Below are positions 45,230-53,315 of a stretch of 64,000 nucleotides of DNA, piece after piece (the stretch's first letter is position 1; each line of letters opens with the position of its first letter). The notes beneath the pieces are model-generated. The model searched no databases. It had not been told where the DNA came from and was given only the letters and a program-made list of their open reading frames with translations. This DNA comes from Paludibacter jiangxiensis (GTDB lineage Bacteria > Bacteroidota > Bacteroidia > Bacteroidales > Paludibacteraceae). The stretch covers positions 1,178,001-1,242,000 of the forward strand of contig NZ_BDCR01000001.1 of assembly GCF_001618385.1 (NCBI RefSeq), in the 5' to 3' direction. The position numbers were made by a program, and so were the translations under genes.

Positions 45230-46801
45230 ATGAACAAATTTGTTTTTGTTATCACTTTTGTCCTTTCCCTATTTTCAGTACTGTTGCTGCAGGCGGCGGT
45301 CACCCCCTCTTCGCTGTTTACCGATCACATGGTGCTGCAACGCGGCATCGAAATTCCGGTATGGGGAACGGCAGCTCCCGGAGAAAGAGTTACAGTCAAA
45401 CTAAATAAAGCGGCAATAACATCCAGTGCCGACGCATCCGGAAGATGGATGGTGCGGCTGCCCAAACAAAAAGCCGGAGGACCTTATACCGTTGAAATAA
45501 AAGGAACAAATACCATCACCATCAATGATGTGTACATTGGTGATGTATGGCTTTGTTCGGGACAATCGAACATGGATATGACTGTAGCAAAAGAAGATCG
45601 TTACTGGTGTGGTGTACAAAACGAAGCCCAGGAGGTTGCTGCCGCCAAGTATCCTTACATCCGGGTTTTCGATGTCGACTTTACTCCCAACAACGCCCCG
45701 CAGGCAAATGCCGTTGGCAAATGGGAAATCTGTTCGCCCGCTACAGTAGGTCATTTCTCCGCCGTAGCTTACTTCTTCGCCCGCGAAATGTATACCCGTT
45801 ACAAAATTCCGATTGGGTTGGTTACCTCCGCTTTCGGAGCCAGCACTGCCGAAACCTGGATCAGCAAAGAGGCATTGGAGGCACATCCCAACCTGAAATC
45901 GTTGCTGGATGCCTACAATCAAAAGTTAGAAAAATTTCTACCGGACAGTAGTTCCATTATGGGTAAATACCGGGAAGAGTTGGCTGCATACAAAGGCAAT
46001 CTGGCCGCAGCACAGGCGGCTGCAGGCGATGTGACTGCCTCCAAAAAGCTCAAAGCTCCGCGCAATCCAAATCCCATTCTCGACCAGCACAACACTTACG
46101 TCTGCTACAACGGAATGATTGCTCCGCTTATTCCTTATGCCATCAAAGGCGCACTTTGGTATCAGGGAGAATCGAACGGCCCCTCTGCAAAGCTCTATCG
46201 CGAAATTATGGAGACGCTGGTAGCCGATTGGCGCAAGGCGTGGGGAGAAGGCAATTTTCCGTTTCTCTATGTTCAACTGGCCAACTATGGCGCTCCGGTT
46301 GCCGAACCGGTGAAGGATGATGTGATGATGACTGTTCGTGAAGCGCAGGTACAAAATCTCTCCATTCCGAATACTGCCATGGCCGTAGCAATCGAAAATG
46401 CCGGCGATGATCCTAAAAACATTCACCCAAAAAACAAACAGGCGATCGGATACCGCTTAGGAGTTGCGGCAAGAGCCAAAGTATACGGCGAAAAGATAGA
46501 ATACTCAGGACCGCTGTATAAAAGTTACAAAATTGAAGGCAACTCCATCCGTCTCTATTTCGATCATGTTGGCAGCGGACTGGTTGCCAAAGACGAGAAG
46601 CTAACCGGATTTGCCATCTGTGGTAAAGATCGTAAATTTGTGTGGGCAAATGCCCGTATCGAGGGGAAAACCATTGTTGTTTCCAATCCGGAAATCACAA
46701 ATCCGATAGCCGTCCGTTATGCCTGGAGCGTCAATCCACCGGCATCATTGTCAAACAAGGAAGGTCTATGGGCGCCGAATTTCAGAACCGATAATTTTTA
46801 A
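45230..46801 (+). CDS. Exported SASA-type (sialate O-acetylesterase-like) carbohydrate esterase
   Basis: A 523-residue protein with signal peptide (cleavage near LLQAAVT). The N-terminal beta-domain (PSSLFTDHMVLQRG...IPVWGTAAPGE) leads into an SGNH-like hydrolase domain with the nucleophile in WLCSGQSNMDM (about residue 110), a conserved IKGALWYQGESN segment near 308 and the acid-base pair Asp/His in GDDPKNIHPKNK near 395. Members remove O-acetyl groups from sialic acid, xylan or pectin. In this locus deacetylation of rhamnogalacturonan galacturonate is the likely role, since GalA O-acetylation blocks PL11 and GH28 enzymes. It lies between rhaM and the rhamnogalacturonan lyase, with only 12 bases to the latter start. 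Confidence 0.87.
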   Translation: MNKFVFVITFVLSLFSVLLLQAAVTPSSLFTDHMVLQRGIEIPVWGTAAPGERVTVKLNKAAITSSADASGRWMVRLPKQKAGGPYTVEIKGTNTITINDVYIGDVWLCSGQSNMDMTVAKEDRYWCGVQNEAQEVAAAKYPYIRVFDVDFTPNNAPQANAVGKWEICSPATVGHFSAVAYFFAREMYTRYKIPIGLVTSAFGASTAETWISKEALEAHPNLKSLLDAYNQKLEKFLPDSSSIMGKYREELAAYKGNLAAAQAAAGDVTASKKLKAPRNPNPILDQHNTYVCYNGMIAPLIPYAIKGALWYQGESNGPSAKLYREIMETLVADWRKAWGEGNFPFLYVQLANYGAPVAEPVKDDVMMTVREAQVQNLSIPNTAMAVAIENAGDDPKNIHPKNKQAIGYRLGVAARAKVYGEKIEYSGPLYKSYKIEGNSIRLYFDHVGSGLVAKDEKLTGFAICGKDRKFVWANARIEGKTIVVSNPEITNPIAVRYAWSVNPPASLSNKEGLWAPNFRTDNF

Positions 46802-46813
46802 TTGTATCCATTT

Positions 46814-48703
46814 ATGAAGAAATATATCTGCCTGCTTATTGCTATCCTCTCTACCCTGACAGGCCAGTCGTCCACCCGTCAAATGGAGTATCTCGACCGG
46901 GGAGTTGTTGCCGTAAAAACAGAGAAAGGCGTTTTTGTCAGCTGGCGATTGTTGGGTAACGACCCGAAACAGGTTGCATTCAATATTTATAAGAATGGAA
47001 CTGAACGTATCAATGCTGCGCCTGTAACGGGAGCAACCAACCTGACAGACGCCTCGGGAAAAGGCTCTGACAAATATTCTGTCCGGACGGTTATCGACGG
47101 CAAAGAGAGTGACGAATCATCGCTGGTTTCTCCGTGGGAGAATCCGTATAAAATTATTCAGATGAACCGGCCTGCCGGAGGTACCACCCCCGACGGAGCT
47201 AACTATTTCTATAAACCCAACGATTGTAGTGTCGGTGATCTTGATGGAGATGGACAGTACGAGATCATTGTTAAATGGGATCCTTCCAATGCGCACGACA
47301 ATGCTCACACCGGCTTTACGGGAAATGTTTATCTGGACGCCTACAAACTTGATGGCACTCAGCTCTGGCGTATCGACCTGGGGAAAAACATTCGTGCTGG
47401 AGCCCATTATACGCAGTTTTTGGTTTATGATTTTGATGGCGATGGCAAAGCGGAGTTGGTATGTAAAACGGCGCCGGGCACAAAAGACGGCACCGGACAG
47501 TTTCTTTCCTCGGGTTCCGCTGCCAATGATGACGATCAGGCTGACTACCGCAACCATACTACCGATACAATAAAAGATATCCGCATCGGTTACATCATCA
47601 ACGGGCCGGAATACCTCACCGTATTCAATGGACAGACCGGCAAAGAGATGGCGACGACCAACTACGAACCGGGACGCGGAAACGTATCCGACTGGGGCGA
47701 TGCGCACGGCAATCGTGTGGATCGGTTCCTCGCCTGTGTTGCCTATCTGGATGGCGTTCATCCCAGCATTGTGATGTGTCGCGGCTACTACACCCGGACA
47801 ACTTTGGTGGCCTGGGACTGGAGAAATGGAAAACTATCCAAACGCTGGATGTATGACTCGGGAATTAAGCCCGGAGTGGGAGCCTATGGACAGGGAAATC
47901 ACAACCTGAGCGTGGCCGATGTGGATGGCGACGGCAAAGATGAGATAATTTACGGAGCCTCGGCGTTCGACGATAATGGTACGTTGCTCTATCGGACCGG
48001 TTTGGTACATGGTGATGCGATGCATCTATCGGATCTCGATCCTGACCGCCCCGGACTTGAGGTATGGGAAGTGCACGAGGGAATGTCGAAGGTCTGCGGC
48101 TACGAACTCCATGATGCCAGAACCGGAAAAATTTTGTGGGGTGGACCCACTCCCGACGACAACGGACGTGGACTGGCTGCCGATATCGACCCCAAGCACC
48201 GCGGATTTGAAATGTGGAGCATACTGGGAGATGGTGTATTCGACTGCAAGGGGAATAAAATATCCGACAAAAAACCTTCGATCAATTTCCGAATCTATTG
48301 GGACGGTGATTTGCAGGACGAACTTCTTGACGGGACTAAAATTGATAAATGGAACGGCAATGGCACCACCCGACTGATCTCGTTTAATGACTATTGCAAT
48401 GCCTGCTCCATCAGCGGAACCAAGGCTACTCCATGCATTAGTGCCGATATTTTGGGCGACTGGCGGGAGGAAGTGGTTCTCTACAATGGCGCCGATCCAA
48501 GTCAGTTGATCTTGTTCACGACCACCATCTCTACCGAGCACCGTTTGTACACCCTGATGCACGACCCGGTATACCGTTTGGGAATTGCATGGCAAAATGT
48601 GGTTTACAATCAGCCGCCCCATTTGGGTTTCTACATCGGCGACGGCCTCGATAACATACCCTGGCCGGATATGTATATCGTCAAAAGCAAAACATCAAAA
48701 TAG
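46814..48703 (+). CDS. Rhamnogalacturonan lyase, polysaccharide lyase family 11
   Basis: A 629-residue exported PL11 lyase that cuts the Rha-alpha-1,4-GalA bonds of the rhamnogalacturonan I backbone by beta-elimination. A signal peptide (MKKYICLLIAILSTLTGQSS) precedes RQMEYLDRGVVAVKTEKGVFVSWRLLG-like sequence, the standard PL11 opening (MEYLDRGVVAV). The eight-bladed propeller carries many calcium-binding DxDGDG-type loops (GDLDGDGQYEIIVKW, YDFDGDGKAELVCKT, ADVDGDGKDEIIYG), and the C-terminus has LGDWREEVVLY and the YTLMHDPVYRLGIAWQNVVYNQPPH-type ending (here DPVYRLGIAWQNV). The ATG at 46814 is chosen over an in-frame TTG at 46802. It is the strongest single pointer to rhamnogalacturonan as the target. 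Confidence 0.95.
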   Translation: MKKYICLLIAILSTLTGQSSTRQMEYLDRGVVAVKTEKGVFVSWRLLGNDPKQVAFNIYKNGTERINAAPVTGATNLTDASGKGSDKYSVRTVIDGKESDESSLVSPWENPYKIIQMNRPAGGTTPDGANYFYKPNDCSVGDLDGDGQYEIIVKWDPSNAHDNAHTGFTGNVYLDAYKLDGTQLWRIDLGKNIRAGAHYTQFLVYDFDGDGKAELVCKTAPGTKDGTGQFLSSGSAANDDDQADYRNHTTDTIKDIRIGYIINGPEYLTVFNGQTGKEMATTNYEPGRGNVSDWGDAHGNRVDRFLACVAYLDGVHPSIVMCRGYYTRTTLVAWDWRNGKLSKRWMYDSGIKPGVGAYGQGNHNLSVADVDGDGKDEIIYGASAFDDNGTLLYRTGLVHGDAMHLSDLDPDRPGLEVWEVHEGMSKVCGYELHDARTGKILWGGPTPDDNGRGLAADIDPKHRGFEMWSILGDGVFDCKGNKISDKKPSINFRIYWDGDLQDELLDGTKIDKWNGNGTTRLISFNDYCNACSISGTKATPCISADILGDWREEVVLYNGADPSQLILFTTTISTEHRLYTLMHDPVYRLGIAWQNVVYNQPPHLGFYIGDGLDNIPWPDMYIVKSKTSK

Positions 48704-48727
48704 TCAACAATTATAAACCGTATTCAC

Positions 48728-51607
48728 GTGAAAAAAATAGTTCATTTTCTTGTGCTACTTGTTATTGCACAAACTCTCCTTGCGCAACAAAAAGTTTCGC
48801 TTGCCGGCAAATGGCAGTTCCGCATCGATCGTAACGATGAAGGAATTGACAAAAGCTGGTATACAACCTCAATAGGAGACGAAACCGTGCGATTGCCGGG
48901 CACCATGTGCGAAAACGGCAAAGGCGACGACATTACCCTGAAAACCCAGTGGACCGGAAGCCTCTACGACAGCTCCTTCTATTTCAATCCGGCGATGGAA
49001 AAATACCGCAAGCTGGATAATCTGAAGCTGCCCTTCTTCCTCACACCCAACAAGCATTATGTGGGAGTGGCCTGGTACCAGCGCGAAATTGACATTCCCG
49101 AAGAATGGTATGGCAAACCGCTTTCCCTCTTTCTGGAACGGGCGCATATCCAAACCATGGTGTGGATCGATAATAAATTTATGGGCAATATAATGTCTAT
49201 GAATACGCCTCACTTTTATTTTCTTTCATCTTATCTGAAACCGGGCAAGCACCGACTGACCATTCGCATCGACAACCGGCTGAAAACGACGATCGACCCG
49301 GGACAGAATTCGCACAGCGTGACCGACCAGACTCAAGGTAACTGGAACGGAATAGTAGGGCGAATTGAACTGCAAAGCAGGCCTCAGGTCCACTTAGAAC
49401 ATATCAGTGTATTTCCTGATCTCAAAAACCGTCTGGCAAAAGTCAGTTTCTTTGTCCGGAATGAGACGGGAAAGAGTTACAAAGGCAATATCGTTTTATC
49501 GGCAAAAAGCTTCAACGCGTCCGATCCGCAAACCATCGATCCGATAACGGCTCCTTTCACTTCCGACAGCCTTGTTAAACAAATAGACATCGCATTGCCT
49601 CTAAACGATAAAATGCAGCTCTGGAGCGAATTTTCGCCTACACTGTATAAGCTGACCGTTTCCCTAAAAAGCGGAGAGGCGACCGACGTGCGGGATGTGG
49701 AGTTCGGAATGCGTGAAATCAAAATCGAAGGGCGAGGAATTTATGTCAACGGCATCCGTACCATGATGCGCGGGACCGTGGAGAACTGTGACTTTCCACT
49801 CACCGGCTACGCTCCGATGGATCGGGCTTCGTGGGAAGCAATCTTCCGCAAATGCAAATCGTACGGACTCAATGCCATGCGTTTTCACTCTTACTGTCCG
49901 CCCGAAGCAGCTTTCGAAGCAGCCGACCGCGTAGGCATCTACCTGCAACCCGAAGGTCCGAGTTGGCCGAATCACAGCACGTCGCTCGGTCAGGGCAAAC
50001 CCATCGATGCCTATCTGATGGACGAGACTATCCGAATGACAAGCGAATATGGCAACCACGCGTCGTTTGTGATGTTGGCTGCCGGCAACGAACCGCGCGG
50101 CAACTGGGTAGCATGGGTCGGCAAATTCGTGGATTACTGGAAGGCTAAGGATAGCCGTCGTATCTATACCGGAGCCTCCGTGGGAGGTAGCTGGGCCTGG
50201 CAACCGAAGAATCAGTTTCATGTGAAAGCTGGTGCGCGCGGACTCAACTGGGACAAAACCCGTCCCGAATCGATGTCGGACTTCCGCCAAAATATCGACA
50301 CGGTAAAGCAACCCTTTATTTCGCACGAAACCGGCCAGTGGTGCGCGTTCCCCGACTTTACTGAAATTCCAAAATATACCGGTGTAAAACGGGCCAAAAA
50401 TTTCGAACTCTTTCAGGAGAACCTTGCCGACAACGACATGGCAGACATGAGCCGCAAATTCCTGATGGCATCGGGCAAATTGCAACTGCTCTGCTATAAG
50501 CACGATCTGGAGAAACTATACCGTACGCCCGATTATGCCGGATTTTATCTGCTTGGGCTGAATGATTATTCCGGCCAGGGAACGGCATTGGTGGGGGTAC
50601 TCAATGTGTTCTGGCAGGAGAAAGGATACGTCGATTCTCTTTCGTACCGTCGTTTTTGCAACACCACGGTACCGTTGGTACGTATGGAGAAATTCGTCTT
50701 CAACAACAATGAAACCCTGAAAGCGGGTGTGGAAGTGGCACATTACGGAGCCTCCGACCTGAAAGAGGCAACTATTCGCTGGAAAGTAAGCGATGCGAAC
50801 GGCAATGTTGTAGAAGAAGGTTCGCTTCCCAAACAAACTATTCCTGCAGGAAGTCGTTTGGCGCTGGGAAACATCTCCATGGATCTCTCCAAAATAACCG
50901 CTCCGGCAAAGCTAAATCTGCAGGTGGCCATCGACGGCACTTCGTATGCCAACGATTGGAATTTCTGGGTCTACCCCACAACAATCACCGACAACACGAA
51001 AGGCATTCTGGTGTGTCACGAACTGGACGAAGCGGCGCAAAAGGTATTGGCCAAAGGAGGCAAAGTGCTTCTGCTTGCCGCTGGGAAAGTGGAATATGGC
51101 AAAGAGGTGGTGCAATACTACCAGCCTGTTTTCTGGAACACCTCGTGGTTCAAGATGCGACCGCCGCACACGACCGGTGCTTACATCGACAACAGCCACC
51201 CCATCTTTCAGAATTTTGTTACCGACGACTGGGGCGATTTGCAATGGTGGGAGCTGCTCAACAAAGCACAAACCATGCAGTTGACTGACTTCCCGAAAGG
51301 TTTCCACCCGCTGGTACAACCCATCGACACCTGGTTTATCAACCGCAAACTGGGAATGCTCTTCGAAGCGCAGGTAGGCAAAGGCAAGATTGTGGTATGC
51401 AGTATGGATCTCGACAACGATCTGGAGAATCGTCCCGTAGCACGCCAGCTACGCTACTCCATTCTCAACTACATGCAGTCGAAGGCGTTCAAACCACAGA
51501 ATAATGTGGCGATTTCAACCATCGAAGATATCTTCCGTAAGACTGCCGAAAAGGTAAAAACGTACAGCAAAGATGTTCCTGACGAATTGAAGAAGGGAAC
51601 GCGATAA
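48728..51607 (+). CDS. GH2 family glycoside hydrolase (last gene of the pectin locus)
   Basis: A 959-residue exported GH2-like enzyme starting at GTG (48728), with the signal peptide MKKIVHFLVLLVIAQTLLAQQ. The sugar-binding domain (SLAGKWQFRID, then VGVAWYQREIDIPEEW) and the TIM barrel are clear. Acid/base Glu455 lies in AAGNEP and nucleophile Glu534 in ISHETGQW. The barrel segment SYCPPEAAFEAADRVGIYLQPEGPSWPNH replaces the usual HYP motif, placing it in a divergent GH2 branch seen in pectin loci. After about residue 770 a domain with ILVCHELDEAAQKVLAKGGKVLLLA resembles a glutamine-amidotransferase-like fold of the type found at the end of some beta-galactosidases. A terminator follows at once, so it closes the transcription unit. 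Confidence 0.88.
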   Translation: MKKIVHFLVLLVIAQTLLAQQKVSLAGKWQFRIDRNDEGIDKSWYTTSIGDETVRLPGTMCENGKGDDITLKTQWTGSLYDSSFYFNPAMEKYRKLDNLKLPFFLTPNKHYVGVAWYQREIDIPEEWYGKPLSLFLERAHIQTMVWIDNKFMGNIMSMNTPHFYFLSSYLKPGKHRLTIRIDNRLKTTIDPGQNSHSVTDQTQGNWNGIVGRIELQSRPQVHLEHISVFPDLKNRLAKVSFFVRNETGKSYKGNIVLSAKSFNASDPQTIDPITAPFTSDSLVKQIDIALPLNDKMQLWSEFSPTLYKLTVSLKSGEATDVRDVEFGMREIKIEGRGIYVNGIRTMMRGTVENCDFPLTGYAPMDRASWEAIFRKCKSYGLNAMRFHSYCPPEAAFEAADRVGIYLQPEGPSWPNHSTSLGQGKPIDAYLMDETIRMTSEYGNHASFVMLAAGNEPRGNWVAWVGKFVDYWKAKDSRRIYTGASVGGSWAWQPKNQFHVKAGARGLNWDKTRPESMSDFRQNIDTVKQPFISHETGQWCAFPDFTEIPKYTGVKRAKNFELFQENLADNDMADMSRKFLMASGKLQLLCYKHDLEKLYRTPDYAGFYLLGLNDYSGQGTALVGVLNVFWQEKGYVDSLSYRRFCNTTVPLVRMEKFVFNNNETLKAGVEVAHYGASDLKEATIRWKVSDANGNVVEEGSLPKQTIPAGSRLALGNISMDLSKITAPAKLNLQVAIDGTSYANDWNFWVYPTTITDNTKGILVCHELDEAAQKVLAKGGKVLLLAAGKVEYGKEVVQYYQPVFWNTSWFKMRPPHTTGAYIDNSHPIFQNFVTDDWGDLQWWELLNKAQTMQLTDFPKGFHPLVQPIDTWFINRKLGMLFEAQVGKGKIVVCSMDLDNDLENRPVARQLRYSILNYMQSKAFKPQNNVAISTIEDIFRKTAEKVKTYSKDVPDELKKGTR

Positions 51608-51618
51608 AAATTAAGAGA

Positions 51619-51657
51619 AGTTGAGGGTCTCGTTTTAAGCGAAGCCCTCAATTTTTT
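51619..51657 (+). terminator. Rho-independent terminator closing the pectin locus
   Basis: A stem from GTTGAGGGTCTCG (51619-51631) pairing with CGAAGCCCTCAA (51639-51650), with the TTGAGGG/CCCTCAA core perfect, runs into seven T residues (51651-51657). It lies 12 bases after the GH2 stop. Confidence 0.85.
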
Positions 51658-51708
51658 TATGCTTATAGTCGTGCATAATGTCGTGTTCAAAACGACGTGC
51701 AAAATCCA

Positions 51709-52509
51709 TTAGCGATACCGGGAGTTATAGTTAGGAGATATGGATTGCATGATTTTTCTTTCTGTTCGAACAACACTGTAATATATGAGTGTAACCGGTA
51801 TCAGGTATGGTTTCGGGGAAAATACCAGAGAGGGAGATGTATCTTGTCCATCGGATAGCGAAACTACCACCATAAATCTTGCTTTCACAGATTTTCCATC
51901 TTTCACTGCCGGCAACCATTCACCACCCACTTCTGTAATTCTGCGTATAATTTCCCTTTCCAGTTCTTTATTTAGTACAGCCTCACTTTGCACATCTTTC
52001 ATCAACCCGTGCTCATCAATAACAAATGAAACAACTGCGGTCCCAGTGACATGTTTCTCCATTACCGACAGCGGCAACCGGATGGATTTTGACAAAAGGG
52101 CTTCAAATTCATTCTTGTATCCCAAAAAGAGTGCGGGAGAATCCACTTTGGATAAAGTATATTCTTGTGTGTCTGCTTTTATGATAAATGTGTCGATCGC
52201 TTGAATGGAAGCCGAAGTGCGGGATATCCGGTTTTCTGTGAAATCATATTCGAAATAGATATCCTTTTTATCAGCGAATAGCCATTTGCCCGTTTTCTTA
52301 TCATTTGAATACTGTCCGGAGACGAGAGTATCGCCAGTGTTCATATCTACTTTTAAGTATAACCCCTCTTTTTGTTTGGTCTTTTTGTTAATGGTGACGG
52401 TAGTGGCAATGTCTCTGTCTTTCGTCACTTTTGTCTTAAAGTCCTTATTCTGTGCATTGCAGAAGTAAATTGATAACAGTCCTATTGCAAAAATGTAAAT
52501 CGTCTTCAT
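51709..52509 (-). CDS. Secreted TonB C-terminal domain protein
   Basis: A 266-residue protein with an N-terminal hydrophobic segment (IYIFAIGLLSIYFCNAQ) that looks like a cleavable signal rather than an inner-membrane anchor. Residues of about 45-95 resemble the MORN-like antitoxin/YwqK type strands (GLYLKVDMNTGDTLVSGQYSNDKKTGKW). Residues of about 140-220 form a TonB C-terminal-like domain (VTGTAVVSFVIDEHGLMKDVQSEAVLNKELEREIIR). The proline-rich spacer of true energy transducers is absent, as are exbB/exbD neighbours. It is transcribed leftward, between two SusC/SusD systems and convergent with the pectin locus. Whether it couples energy to a transporter or only borrows the fold is unknown. 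Confidence 0.75.
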   Translation of the reverse strand: MKTIYIFAIGLLSIYFCNAQNKDFKTKVTKDRDIATTVTINKKTKQKEGLYLKVDMNTGDTLVSGQYSNDKKTGKWLFADKKDIYFEYDFTENRISRTSASIQAIDTFIIKADTQEYTLSKVDSPALFLGYKNEFEALLSKSIRLPLSVMEKHVTGTAVVSFVIDEHGLMKDVQSEAVLNKELEREIIRRITEVGGEWLPAVKDGKSVKARFMVVVSLSDGQDTSPSLVFSPKPYLIPVTLIYYSVVRTERKIMQSISPNYNSRYR

Positions 52510-53315
52510 TGTATTCTTCTTTGATGTAAAATCAAGTTTGGGTTAAGATTATTGTTTATGAGGAACTCTCAATTTTCGAACCGGAATACTCATGTGACAT
52601 AACTTTCTTCTCTCATTTTTCTTCTTTTTGTTTCTTGTGCGGTACTGTAAGCTTATTCCAAAACTAGATATTTCGTGCGGAATGTAGTTGTATTTCCTAT
52701 AAAAAATAGTTGGTTTGTATCAGAGAACATGTCCAGTGTAGATTGTTGATTAAAAAGGGCAGCATGGTATTTGTCATGATAATTGCAGGATTTGGGGTAT
52801 TGTCACACACAAAGAAAAATAATTATTTTCATTATATGAAATATTACGTCAAAAAACATTTACACTAAAATAACTCATGTTTCCTTTTCTTGAGAATGGC
52901 TGGGAGTTATTGTGTTTTGCTTGTCTCTGGAAATTCTTTGTGCAAAAAGACGATCTTTTTAGAAGCAACGACTGTTTTTGTGTTTTGATTAAAAAATACC
53001 TCCCATTCATAAATGGAAATATCTGTGGTGAAAAAATAACAAAATATTAAATTAAAAAAAATTTCAAGTCAAAAATGCACTGTGTAAGATATATAGCATT
53101 GAAAAACAGTTAAATAAATTGTATTTTCTGCGCTTTGTCAAAGTGTATTTCTAAATTCATGACTTACAATGCGGGCAACAAGCATCAAAAAGATATGTAT
53201 TTTTCACAGATGTAATCAAATAGATATGAATAGTCAAAAATAAATGTTATTTTTGCCATGGCTTATTTTATAATTACATGTCATTTTGTGGCAAATATTA
53301 ACTAAAGAGATACGT
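52510..53315. other. AT-rich intergenic control region between the TonB-C gene and the second SusC gene
   Basis: About 800 bases, very AT-rich, with no gene. On the minus strand a -7-like TAGTTTTG (52666-52659) could serve the TonB-C gene. On the plus strand a TATTTTTG box at 53248-53255 could serve SusC. Nothing else was recognised. Confidence 0.55.
53248..53255 (+). promoter_or_regulatory. Candidate -7 box for the second SusC operon
   Basis: TATTTTTG matches TAnnTTTG and would place the start near 53261, with a leader of about 55 bases. No good TTTG lies at the right distance upstream, so activation or another sigma factor may be needed. Confidence 0.3.

Noticed and set aside
49664-50503. 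279-codon antisense open frame inside the last GH2 gene
   Set aside because: Opposite conserved catalytic motifs of the GH2 gene and without any recognisable protein feature.
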